This document shows, piece after piece, positions 55,580 to 64,000 of a DNA stretch of 64,000 nt. Under the pieces are notes generated by a model. That model was given only the letters and a program-made list of their open reading frames with translations. It did not search any database and was not told where the DNA came from. Position numbers and translations under genes: made by a program. The first letter of the stretch is position 1. Each line of letters starts with the position of its first letter. The DNA comes from Sulfitobacter sp. 20_GPM-1509m (GTDB taxonomy: Bacteria; Pseudomonadota; Alphaproteobacteria; Rhodobacterales; Rhodobacteraceae). The DNA lies in assembly GCF_000620505.1 (NCBI RefSeq), contig NZ_KK211144.1, positions 255,681-319,680 of the forward strand, written 5' to 3'.

Positions 55580-56098
55580 TCAGTAGATATAGCGGATCTG
55601 GTCGGTCCAGTAGCGTTCGACGCGTTTGAGGGTGCCGGTGATGTCGTCGATGCCGTCGGCCTGTAGCACGTTGGCGGCCTGTAGCCCCTCGGCGTGGCGT
55701 TCGAAGAGGTCGCTGACGGTGGTGCGGATCCGGCGGCCGTTTTCGGTGAGGCGCACGCGCACCGAGCGGCGGTCGATCTCGCAGCGCTGGTGGTGCATGT
55801 AGCCCATTTCGACCAGCTTTTTCAGGTTGTAGCTGACGTTGCTGCCCTGGTAATAGCCGCGGCTTTTCAATTCGCCGGCCGTCACCTCGTTGTCCCCGAT
55901 GTTGAACAGCAACAGCGCCTGCACGGCGTTGATTTCCAGAACGCCGACCCGTTCGAATTCATCCTTGATCACGTCCAGCAGCAGACGGTGCAGTCGTTCG
56001 ACCAGCGACAGCGCCTCGAGATAGCTGAATATGAAACTCTTGCCCGGGGGACTGTTCGCCGCTCCGGGCACCTGCGGCGCAGGGTGTTGAATGCTCAT
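55580..56098 (-). CDS. MarR-family regulator (LdtR-like)
   Basis: A 172-aa winged-helix regulator. FIFSYLEALSLVERLHRLLLDVIKDEF and YYQGSNVSYNLKKLVEMGYM resemble LdtR of Liberibacter and Rhizobiales, which controls an L,D-transpeptidase and stress tolerance. The wing is HHQRCEIDRRSVRVRLT. Convergent with the DUF1194 pair. Confidence 0.88.
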   Translation of the reverse strand: MSIQHPAPQVPGAANSPPGKSFIFSYLEALSLVERLHRLLLDVIKDEFERVGVLEINAVQALLLFNIGDNEVTAGELKSRGYYQGSNVSYNLKKLVEMGYMHHQRCEIDRRSVRVRLTENGRRIRTTVSDLFERHAEGLQAANVLQADGIDDITGTLKRVERYWTDQIRYIY

Positions 56099-56351
56099 GG
56101 CACATCTCCGACTCGTTCATCCTGGGGGGAGAATGGGGAGAATTTGACAATAAACCGTTAAGTTGGGTTTGGGGGGGATGGGGAGCAGTGTTTACATTAG
56201 CTTCGTCTGCGAAGGTTCCGGATCAGGATTGTAAAAGCGGCCATTCAAGCTGAAGCAGACCAAAGCCCCATGTCGTGCTGCGCTCCAAGGTCGGCTGTGC
56301 GCTGATAGCGAACTTTGCAAAGTTGCTAAAATGAATCTGCACGTACTCAGA
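56099..56351. promoter_or_regulatory. Intergenic region at the edge of the AT-rich AIPR segment
   Basis: No gene recognised. Holds the LdtR-like gene promoter side (56099-56190) and a short degenerate stretch before the AIPR stop. A 60-codon open frame at 56192-56374 is not credited. Confidence 0.3.
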
Positions 56352-58061
56352 TCATCCCGATGCAGTTGTGCCATTGTTGCTCGTAAAGTGATCTTTTAAG
56401 TCAGCCTTCAACTCTGTGATTAGCTGCGCCTTGAAGTCGGGTCCTTTCGCCAACTGATCGGTCCCACCCGCTGCAAAGAACAGTGCAGCTACTTTATCAA
56501 TTCCGGCCTCGATAGATGCGTCCGAAATTAGCCCCTTTTTCTCAGAAATCTTTGGGGCCGCCAAATTGGAAGATTTACAAGCCCAGCCCATAATCCAGTA
56601 GACACAGTAAAACCTTAGGTTGTTTCGATCTTGTGCCGTGTAGGTTGTCCTTGCCTTCAAAGCAGTTTCGACACGCTTTACCAAATCGGCAGAAACCAAA
56701 TATGCATCAACAGGGTGGGTTTCTGAGAACAGTGAGTTGTACACCGCATCCTCTTTGATTAACGAGGACGGGCGAGCTCTGGCGTTGTCAGGTTGCCCCA
56801 GAAGCAAAGTCATCATACTTTGGGCGAGCAATGGGATGCTAACTATTTTGGCGGCAGGGCGCCCTTGATTTTTGTAAAAGTTTTTTCGTCTATCGTAGAA
56901 ATATCCCCCCATCTTCAAAGCGTGTTCGATGTCTCGTTGGACTTTGTCCGTGGCGCGTAGCGATGCCCTTGGCACCGTATTTTGACTATTGGTTGCTTTG
57001 ATAATCTGATCACGAACAGCCTCGTCCTCCGATGACACGATTTTCACCATCACCATGCGGTGGTCGTCGGTTCCTCCATCACTAAAAAACTTGGCTATCT
57101 GTGAACTTGTTTGAAGGCCGTTTACAATTTGAGGGTTCTCAATTGTTACGGCGTTCCCAGTTTGGCTTGCTTGGCTGGATAGTATGGTTACACCATTATT
57201 AAGCCACCAAAAATCGATATCTGTGGTAGACTGTAAGGTCTCGCTAATATCCGAGTTTACTTCTGTCGATCCCTGATAATCCCGTACGTTCGATTCGAAT
57301 AAATCTTGGCGAACTGTATCCCCTCCATGCCTTAAAAAGCTGTTGAAGTCTTTGAGCAGTGTCAGAACCACATAACCCTTTTCACCAGTAAGTGACTTCG
57401 AAAACCCGAGGTTAAAAGTTTGATTTGGTTGTTGCCGCGCAAGAGCTAAGAGCTCTTTGGATCCTAGAAACGAAAACTCAACGGTAGCTTCATCGAACAT
57501 TTTTTGAACAGTGTCGGTCAGCTGCTTGCCCTTAGCTTTGAGATTGGGGTGAACCTCGCTATCAGCACTCATCGCTGCGTACTTCATTTCTATGCGCAAT
57601 GCTGGAAATTTTGATGCAAGCGCACGGTATGTGCTGCGGAACCGATCAAATATGTTTTTGACCTGCTGATTGTATTGCGAGAAATGCCCATAGTCCGCTG
57701 TAAGATCGAGTAAATTCTCCAAACTAGGCTTCAGTTTGTTAATTGGATCTTCGGAGAAACCGCCTGAAGTCTTGCTTTGTATGACAATCAAATCAATAAC
57801 TATATTCTTCTTGTAGGAGTCTACATCGGTGTCTTCGAGGATGAGGTCACCGTTAACAAAAACAAACACGGAGTCGATTCCGCCATCGTGCTCACCATCA
57901 ACTACACAAGCCTCTAATTCTTCAAAGTTAAGGCCGTAGTCCTTGGTTATCTGTTCAGCAGAAAAAATCTCGAAGAAATCCTGAAGCGACCTTTCAGGCA
58001 TACTTTCTTGTCGCCGTTGCTCAACTATATCTCCAAGAATCTGCTTTGCATTTGCCGACAC
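56352..58061 (-). CDS. AIPR family protein (abortive infection/phage resistance candidate)
   Basis: A 569-aa protein. N-terminal region has a restriction-endonuclease-like pair, GGIDSVF (Asp 63) and IVIQSKTS (Gln 95, Lys 97), as in Mrr-type PD-QxK nucleases. The middle has the AIPR signatures DFWWLNNGVTILSS, NPQIVNGLQTSSQIA and IKATNSQNTV. AIPR proteins are linked to abortive infection in lactococci. The gene is AT-rich with native-unlike codon use, implying transfer, and is flanked on the 5' side by a MITE-like copy. No partner methylase was seen. Confidence 0.85.
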   Translation of the reverse strand: MSANAKQILGDIVEQRRQESMPERSLQDFFEIFSAEQITKDYGLNFEELEACVVDGEHDGGIDSVFVFVNGDLILEDTDVDSYKKNIVIDLIVIQSKTSGGFSEDPINKLKPSLENLLDLTADYGHFSQYNQQVKNIFDRFRSTYRALASKFPALRIEMKYAAMSADSEVHPNLKAKGKQLTDTVQKMFDEATVEFSFLGSKELLALARQQPNQTFNLGFSKSLTGEKGYVVLTLLKDFNSFLRHGGDTVRQDLFESNVRDYQGSTEVNSDISETLQSTTDIDFWWLNNGVTILSSQASQTGNAVTIENPQIVNGLQTSSQIAKFFSDGGTDDHRMVMVKIVSSEDEAVRDQIIKATNSQNTVPRASLRATDKVQRDIEHALKMGGYFYDRRKNFYKNQGRPAAKIVSIPLLAQSMMTLLLGQPDNARARPSSLIKEDAVYNSLFSETHPVDAYLVSADLVKRVETALKARTTYTAQDRNNLRFYCVYWIMGWACKSSNLAAPKISEKKGLISDASIEAGIDKVAALFFAAGGTDQLAKGPDFKAQLITELKADLKDHFTSNNGTTASG

Positions 58062-58561
58062 TAGCTACCTCAATCTGTAAGTGTGGAAGTCCGCTCAAGC
58101 GAACACCAGAATTTCTTGAACGAATTAAACATGGCTCAAAGGCATCCACCACTACATTATCAGCTGCTCTGTGAGCGTCACAATTGTTGACACATTTTGC
58201 TCTAATTCATCCTACCCCTACTTTTGCAGCTTAAAAAACTAGAAGGCAATGTCCGCTTTGGGCTGGATCCAGTCATCCAGTTGGTCGCATCGAAGCCCGC
58301 GAGATCAAGAATTTGCGCGCCACATCGCCCCAAGTCCGGTTTGCGCCCTTTCCGCATTCACCCGCGCGGGACAAGGCCGCAGGCCGCCGCGCATCGCCGG
58401 GCCGCCCGCCGGCACGGCGATTTGGCTGCTGTTGCGCGGAACAGGTCGGTGGGATGTGTTTGGCTGCAATAAAGTGGCAGGCACTGAGGTTGGATCGCCG
58501 CACCTCGGCCCGTCGCTGCGCGGCTTAGCGTCCGGGCTTCAACGTCGGGCGCCCCCCGCCC
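58062..58561. other. Non-coding interval upstream of AIPR with a repeat element
   Basis: About 500 bp without a credible gene. The first 190 bp are AT-rich, like the AIPR gene, and probably hold its promoter. From about 58240 the sequence is GC-rich and contains MITE-like copy A (58386-58524) with 22 bp of left-flank homology to copy B. Confidence 0.6.
58386..58524. mobile_element. MITE-like element, copy A (139 bp)
   Basis: Same 139-bp length as copy B at 60565-60703. Terminal inverted repeats of 20 bp (58386-58405 and 58505-58524) match each other at 17 of 20 positions. Internal sequence (GGCACGGCGATTTGGCTGCT and TAAAGTGGCAG) is shared with copy B. No ORF. Confidence 0.7.
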
Positions 58562-58828
58562 CTACCCCGTCTCTCCCTGAAACTGCAGCGAAATCCGCGC
58601 GATCAGCGCTTTGAACCGCTCGGGCGCTTCTGCCTGCCCTGTCACCCACTGGTACAGGTCCTGATCGTTCTCGTTCAGCATGTCGTCGTAGAGCGTCAGC
58701 GCCGCATCGTCCATCCTGTGCAGGGTGTCGTCGGCGTAGGCGGACAGGATCAGGTCCATTTCCTTGATCCCGCGCCGCATGGAGCGCATCTTGAGCCGTT
58801 TCAGGCGGTGTTCGTGCAGTTCAGACAT
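58562..58828 (-). CDS. sdhE: Succinate dehydrogenase assembly factor SdhE (Sdh5)
   Basis: An 88-aa protein with RSMRRGIKEMDLIL, the conserved RGxxE flavinylation motif, and DLYQWVTGQ. It helps attach FAD to succinate dehydrogenase SdhA. Overlaps the XRE-type gene by 8 nt. Confidence 0.92.
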   Translation of the reverse strand: MSELHEHRLKRLKMRSMRRGIKEMDLILSAYADDTLHRMDDAALTLYDDMLNENDQDLYQWVTGQAEAPERFKALIARISLQFQGETG

Positions 58829-59219
58829 CGGGGGTTTCCTGTACGATCTGGCGCAGGGTTTTCTCCATGCGGGCCACCTGTTCGGCCTTGGTCACCAGGT
58901 CGGCGCGCAGGGTGCGCAGGTCGGCCAGCAGCAGGCGCATGTCGCGGGGCATCGGGTCCTCGTCGGGGGCGGACAGGCCTTCGCCTTCGCCGTTGATCAG
59001 CCACATCATCGACACGTTGAGCAGCCCTGCCATCATCGACAGGCGGTTGGCGCGGGGCTCGGAGCGGTCGTCTTCCCAGCCGCGCACGGTGGACAGGCGG
59101 ACGCCCAGGCGGCGGGCCAGTTCCTTTTGGCTCAGCTCTGCGGCTTCGCGGGCGGCGGCCACGCGATCGCCAAAGGTGGCGGCGTCCTGGCTGTACCAGT
59201 CTGTGCTGTCGTCGGTCAT
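58821..59219 (-). CDS. XRE-family transcriptional regulator
   Basis: A 132-aa protein with one HTH (ELSQKELARRLGVRLSTVRGWED) and a C-terminal coiled-coil-like helix (RTLRADLVTKAEQVARMEKT). AGAGGG seven bases upstream of the ATG at 59219 selects this start. Regulates unknown genes; cotranscribed with sdhE. Confidence 0.88.
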   Translation of the reverse strand: MTDDSTDWYSQDAATFGDRVAAAREAAELSQKELARRLGVRLSTVRGWEDDRSEPRANRLSMMAGLLNVSMMWLINGEGEGLSAPDEDPMPRDMRLLLADLRTLRADLVTKAEQVARMEKTLRQIVQETPDV

Positions 59220-59284
59220 GTCATGTCCCTCTTTGTTAACGTGCTTGAACGCGCATCGCCCCGCGCATATGAGTCCCGGTATAA

Positions 59285-60508
<1,224 letters not shown>

Positions 60509-60564
60509 GGGGGGTCGCAGAACCCTCGTCGCTATCCCCCAGCGCGGAACAAAGGCCGAAGGCC

Positions 60565-60703
60565 GCCGCGCATCGCCGGGCCGTCCGTCGGCACGGCGAT
60601 TTGGCTGCTGTAGTGTGTTCCCGCCAGCTAGGATGTGCTTGGCTGCCATAAAGTGGCAGTCACGACGGTCGCATCGCCGCACCACGGCCCGGCGATGCGC
60701 GGC
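60565..60703. mobile_element. MITE-like element, copy B (139 bp)
   Basis: Perfect 20-bp terminal inverted repeats: GCCGCGCATCGCCGGGCCGT at 60565-60584 and its exact complement at 60684-60703. Sequence is homologous along its whole length to copy A. A further internal ATCGCCG / CGGCGAT pair suggests a folded RNA or DNA hairpin. No target-site duplication is obvious. Confidence 0.75.
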
Positions 60704-60756
60704 TTTGTGGTCGATTATGGACGGCAGCTAGGTCCCGCGTGGACGACCCTGCCCGC

Positions 60757-61278
60757 TCACCGACCGCCCTCAAGAAACGCGGCTTCGGACACCACCCGCG
60801 CCTTGTCGTCGGGGCGGGTCAGGTCGATTGTCACGATCCTGCGCGTGGTGTTGTCGGTGCTGATGCGGCGGAAGCGGAATGTCGTGTCCGCGAACTGGCC
60901 CGGCACCATCACCCAGCGGGTGATGCTGGAGGCCAGCCCCTTGTAGGGGGCGATCATGTCGATCAACCACAGCCGGTCGCCGGACTGCCAGTCCTCGGGG
61001 TCCAGCAGGTCGCCCGACACGTATTTGCGCTCGGCCTCGGCGTTCATCCAGGCCCAAGTGATCAACCCGCGCGGGACGCCGTCAAAGCGGAAGATCCGGT
61101 ATTGGTCCAGTGCGATGGGTGTCTCGAAGGCCGAGCGCAGGTTGGCCATGGTCATGCGCTGGTGCCAGTCGCTGCGGAAGGCCAGGAACAGGAAATCACC
61201 GTATGCGCGCAATCTGGCGTCCGTTGGCGTTTCGCTTTCGGGCAAGGTCACGCCTGCGGTGTCGGTCAGGGGGGCCAT
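60757..61278 (-). CDS. HlyC-type toxin-activating lysine acyltransferase
   Basis: A 173-aa GNAT-like protein. Catalytic His is in FRSDWHQRM (His 39), catalytic Asp in GDRLWLIDMIAPYKG (Asp 107), and GVPRGLITWAWMNAEAE and the DWQSGD element fit HlyC/RtxC. Known members transfer fatty acyl groups from acyl-ACP to lysines of RTX pro-toxins. The start codon overlaps the upstream Hint gene stop (TGATG), so the Hint protein is the likely substrate or partner. No hlyA, hlyB or hlyD is in the window. Confidence 0.85.
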   Translation of the reverse strand: MAPLTDTAGVTLPESETPTDARLRAYGDFLFLAFRSDWHQRMTMANLRSAFETPIALDQYRIFRFDGVPRGLITWAWMNAEAERKYVSGDLLDPEDWQSGDRLWLIDMIAPYKGLASSITRWVMVPGQFADTTFRFRRISTDNTTRRIVTIDLTRPDDKARVVSEAAFLEGGR

Positions 61279-62222
61279 CAGTGGACCTCGCGGCGCAAAA
61301 CGGCGGCCTCTGCCACTTTGACAGAGGCCCGTGCTGCGGGGCCGAAACCTGCGGGATCGGTGAAGAGCGCCGGGAAAAGGATCGCCAGTTCGGCGCGCAC
61401 CGGCTGGTCAAAGGCGTCCATCACATAGTCGCCGGGGAAAAAGCTTTCGGTCGGGGCGCCGTTGGTCACCATGATTTCGTGATGGTCGAACAGGACGTGA
61501 AAATATTCCACATCGTCAAGGTCGTGGGCGGTGGTGATGTCCAGATCGTTGACAAGGCTTTTGGCGGGGACCAGCACTTCGGGCTGGCCGAAATGCAGTT
61601 CGGCCTTCCAGCCGGTGACCAGCACGCGGTGCTGCGGCGAGACCACCAGCGCATCATCCGGGCAGTGCGGACCCAAGGCCCCTGCGGCCAGCCGGATCGG
61701 GCGCAGGTCGGGCGCGCGGTCCAGATCGTGCCGGTTCAGCCGCCGCGACCCCAGCCAGCGGATCGGTTGCAGCCCCGAATCCAGCGTGTGGACGCGGTCG
61801 CCCACCGCAAGATCCTCGACCGCGACGCGACCCTTTGCGGTGTCGATGCGGGTGCCGCGCAGCACGCAGATGGCAATGTTGATCACCACGCGGTCCGCAT
61901 CCGAATTCAAACCGCGGAACCCTGTGACGGTGAATTCGACGGTCTGGCTGGACCCCGAGGCGATCACCGCCGCCTGATTGATGGTAAAGGTGAACTGGCC
62001 GGTCCGAGTGTTGAAGCTGAGCGTGCCGTATTTGTTCGTGCTCAGGGCCGAGAACTGATAGCTTGAGGCTTCGCCGTCGCTGATGCCGTCCTGGTTTGTG
62101 TCTTCGTTGAAATCACCACGGACGGTGGCATCGGACAAGGCCACGTTGAACGTCCAGGCGTCATAGCCCGTTGATGCGCCACCCGTGGAATTGCCGGATG
62201 TCTCACTGATATTATAGGCCAT
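61278..62222 (-). CDS. Secreted-type Hint domain protein with cadherin/VCBS-like N-terminus
   Basis: A 314-aa protein with no N-terminal signal peptide. Residues ~1-115 are a beta-sandwich with a calcium-binding-like loop (DFNEDTNQDGISDGE) and GTLSFNTRTGQFTFTINQA, VCBS/cadherin style. Residues ~119-290 are a Hint domain starting at Cys 119 (CVLRGTRIDTAKG), with GDRVHTLDSG and SPQHRVLV (His 198). The typical C-terminal His-Asn of inteins is not seen, so it is of Hedgehog type. Coupled by TGATG to the HlyC-like gene, which suggests type I-secreted or lipidated products. Confidence 0.8.
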   Translation of the reverse strand: MAYNISETSGNSTGGASTGYDAWTFNVALSDATVRGDFNEDTNQDGISDGEASSYQFSALSTNKYGTLSFNTRTGQFTFTINQAAVIASGSSQTVEFTVTGFRGLNSDADRVVINIAICVLRGTRIDTAKGRVAVEDLAVGDRVHTLDSGLQPIRWLGSRRLNRHDLDRAPDLRPIRLAAGALGPHCPDDALVVSPQHRVLVTGWKAELHFGQPEVLVPAKSLVNDLDITTAHDLDDVEYFHVLFDHHEIMVTNGAPTESFFPGDYVMDAFDQPVRAELAILFPALFTDPAGFGPAARASVKVAEAAVLRREVH

Positions 62223-62614
62223 AACGAACCTGCTTGCCTTCGGTGCCTGCCGCGGTTGAATTTATTTCTTGGGGTTGTACAGTGCTGTTTCAGTATCCCA
62301 TAGGTTGAAACCTGCGTCCAGTTTCTTTCCCCGGAGATTGTGCTGAAAACCGCCAATCGGGGTGCGGGCTTGCCCTGTATCAATGGCAGGTGTGCTCATG
62401 CCCGGCATCGCGGTCCGAAGCGCCGCCGTCGGGGTGGCTTTGGCCGCGTTCCGGCAGATCTGCGCGCGGCGTCGAGCCTGCTCTCGCCGTAAGGTCACGG
62501 GTTGATCGCTGCGAGGCCCCTTGTCACAGTGACGGAGCGTCAGCCGATGGCGGCGCATCAGGGCTTGGGGTATGGTCCCTCGGCTTCGGGACCAGACAGA
62601 GAGGGAGACCTGTC
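62223..62614. other. Non-coding interval, divergent promoter region
   Basis: About 390 bp separating the Hint operon from the hydrolase gene. A short inverted repeat GGTCCC / GGGACC (62574-62593) lies just before the hydrolase ribosome site. A 98-codon minus-strand open frame here is not credited. Confidence 0.3.
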
Positions 62615-63907
62615 ATGACCACCACCTTGAAATCCGTGACGCTGGGGCTTGCCGGCATGGGCGCCGCCGGGATGCTCTGTGCCAACCCGATTGACCAGAT
62701 CCGCCCCGATGCGCCTGCGCTGGCGCCTTATGGCGACTATGTCATCGGTGTGCAGACGCTGGAGTTTACCCATGCGGGCCAGATCGACATCCTGAACACC
62801 ACCGCAGACAACGCCCCCACCTATGACCGTCCGCTGACGGTCGAGGTGTGGTATCCTGCGGCGACAGGCACCGAGCCGGGCGGCGAATATGTCACCACCC
62901 TGCGCGACGGCAAAAGGCAGGCGACGCTGACGGGACGGGCCGCGCGCGATGCGGCGCCGGTGGAGGATGCGCTGTTTCCGTTGATCGTGATCAGCCACGG
63001 TTATCCCGGCAACCGGTTCCTGATGAGCCATCTGGGCGAGAACCTGGCGTCCAAGGGCTATGTCACCGTGTCGATCGACCACACCGACAGCACCTATTCC
63101 GACAAGGGCGCGTTCGGGTCGACCCTGTTGAACCGGCCCATCGACCAGCGGTTCGTCATCGACAGCATGGCGTCGCTGAACGGGCCGCTGGGCGCGATCA
63201 TTGATGGCGATACTGTCGGGGTGATCGGCTATTCCATGGGCGGCTACGGCGCGATGATCTTTGGCGGTGCCGGGGTCACGCAGGCGTCGACGGAATACAG
63301 CTGGGGCACACCGAACGGGTTGCTGGCGGCGCATCTGGCGGGGTCGGAGAGCCACGAGGCGCTGGTGGACGACCGCGTCAAGGCGATCATTGCCATCGGG
63401 CCGTGGGGCAACAACGCGGGGTTCTGGGATGCCCAAGGGCTGGCCGGTTTCCGCAAGCCGCTGATGCTGATGGCGGGCAGCGTGGACGACACGTCGATCT
63501 ATGACGCGATCCGTGGCATTTTCGACGGCACCACCGGCACGGACCGGCATTTGCTGACCTTTGACAATGCGGGCCACAATGCCGCCGCGCCGATGCCGGC
63601 ACCCCGCGAAAGCTGGGGCATTGACGAAGGGCTGGGCTATGCGCCGTTCGAGCATTACGCGGATGCGGTTTGGGACACCAACCGGATGAACAACATTGCC
63701 CAGCATTTTGCCACGGCGTTCATGGATGTGCATCTGAAGGGTATGGTGGACGAGGCGGAGTATTTCGATCTGGTGCCGGTGTCGGGCGACGGGGTCGTGG
63801 CGCTGGATGAGGCGGGCAAGCCGACCGATGACCACACCTATTGGAACGGGTTCGGAGCGGGCACCGCCGCCGGGCTGCGGTTCGAGAGCAAGGCCAAGGG
63901 GGAATGA
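62615..63907 (+). CDS. Alpha/beta hydrolase (PAF-acetylhydrolase/dienelactone hydrolase-like), probably exported
   Basis: A 430-aa serine hydrolase with a signal-like N-terminus (MTTTLKSVTLGLAGMGAAGML) and LTVEVWYPA, PLIVISHGYPGNRFLMSHLGE, the nucleophile elbow VIGYSMGGYGAM, MAGSVDDTS with the Asp and FDNAGHNAA with the His. The TGTCATG start is preceded by GAGGGAG. Overlaps the next gene by ATGA. Confidence 0.9.
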   Translation: MTTTLKSVTLGLAGMGAAGMLCANPIDQIRPDAPALAPYGDYVIGVQTLEFTHAGQIDILNTTADNAPTYDRPLTVEVWYPAATGTEPGGEYVTTLRDGKRQATLTGRAARDAAPVEDALFPLIVISHGYPGNRFLMSHLGENLASKGYVTVSIDHTDSTYSDKGAFGSTLLNRPIDQRFVIDSMASLNGPLGAIIDGDTVGVIGYSMGGYGAMIFGGAGVTQASTEYSWGTPNGLLAAHLAGSESHEALVDDRVKAIIAIGPWGNNAGFWDAQGLAGFRKPLMLMAGSVDDTSIYDAIRGIFDGTTGTDRHLLTFDNAGHNAAAPMPAPRESWGIDEGLGYAPFEHYADAVWDTNRMNNIAQHFATAFMDVHLKGMVDEAEYFDLVPVSGDGVVALDEAGKPTDDHTYWNGFGAGTAAGLRFESKAKGE

Positions 63908-64000
63908 CCATGCAGGCGGGGATGCGCCATCTGAATGGACAGCCGTTTTACGTGCGCACGTGGGGCGACCCTGCCCTGCCCCGGTTGCTGTTGTTGCACG
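63904..64000 (+). CDS. Alpha/beta hydrolase, 5' fragment
   Basis: Begins MTMQAGMRHLNGQPFYVRTW at the ATGA overlap and continues to the window end with PRLLLLH, the beta3 strand before an oxyanion HG motif. Only 32 codons are visible. Likely an operon partner of the preceding hydrolase. Confidence 0.6.
   Translation, partial: MTMQAGMRHLNGQPFYVRTWGDPALPRLLLLH

Noticed and set aside
56192-56374. Minus-strand 60-codon frame between the AIPR gene and the LdtR-like gene
   Set aside because: No ribosome site, overlaps the AIPR 3' end and lies in degenerate intergenic sequence.
58273-58503. Minus-strand 76-codon frame resembling the start of the frame at 60685
   Set aside because: The shared translation comes from the 139-bp repeat element, not from a conserved protein.
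62262-62558. Minus-strand 98-codon frame upstream of the Hint gene
   Set aside because: Arg-rich start and no recognised family; the last ~50 codons might be a small peptide, but nothing supports translation.

Overview
The window looks like a chromosomal segment of a marine Rhodobacterales (Roseobacter-group) alphaproteobacterium. It is GC-rich with densely packed genes, many joined by ATGA or TGATG stop/start overlaps. Typical alphaproteobacterial families are present: a DUF2842 membrane protein, the PhaR/phasin/PhaC/PhaZ granule locus, an LdtR-like MarR regulator, paired DUF1194 proteins and a bufferin operon. No rRNA, tRNA, CRISPR array, integrase or transposase gene was recognised. The genus is not certain; a Sulfitobacter-like organism would fit.

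Region by region. 0-9.7 kb: end of a type III polyketide synthase with an ICMT-like methyltransferase, a GST, L-serine dehydratase, a drug/metabolite exporter, thiamine diphosphokinase, a very acidic 706-aa protein of unknown role, and purA. 9.7-11.3 kb: a cobalt-type nitrile hydratase operon whose alpha/beta junction carries a 35-bp tandem repeat that creates two chained mini-ORFs. 11.5-18 kb: secG, pyrG, a diguanylate cyclase coupled to a MetOD1-type protein, rlmJ, and tandem TerB-like genes. 18-27.7 kb: a polar amino-acid-type ABC importer followed by two glutamine-synthetase-like ligases, a class I amidotransferase, an FAD oxidase and a DegT-type aminotransferase. This resembles a gamma-glutamylation (Puu-like) amine catabolic cluster, with repeated TTTGATCAAA palindromes. 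27.8-32.5 kb: polyhydroxyalkanoate locus with TGC-rich PhaR-type sites. 32.7-40.6 kb: Tat-dependent solute-binding protein, several alpha/beta hydrolases (one lacking the nucleophilic serine), an ArsR-SRPBCC fusion, MAPEG and MFS proteins.

40.6-48 kb: thrS, then a complete bufferin-type metallophore operon (BufA1 precursor, MNIO enzyme BufB, BufC partner, DoxX membrane protein), an ArsC-like protein, a cold-shock protein and a P450. 48-49.7 kb: a structured intergenic repeat region followed by an AT-rich insert with a SIR2-like DUF4917 gene (candidate phage defence). 49.7-55.6 kb: folA-thyA, a surface lipoprotein with a Slam-type outer-membrane translocon, glyoxalase I, and two DUF1194 genes. 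55.6-64 kb: LdtR-like regulator, an AT-rich AIPR-family gene (candidate abortive-infection nuclease), sdhE, an XRE regulator, an aspartate aminotransferase, two 139-bp copies of a MITE-like inverted-repeat element, and a two-gene operon coupling a Hint-domain protein to an HlyC-type lysine acyltransferase, then two hydrolase genes running off the end.

The most distinctive modules are the Hint/HlyC-like operon, the bufferin operon, the Slam/lipoprotein pair, the AT-rich defence-like genes next to repeats, and the nitrile hydratase junction repeat.
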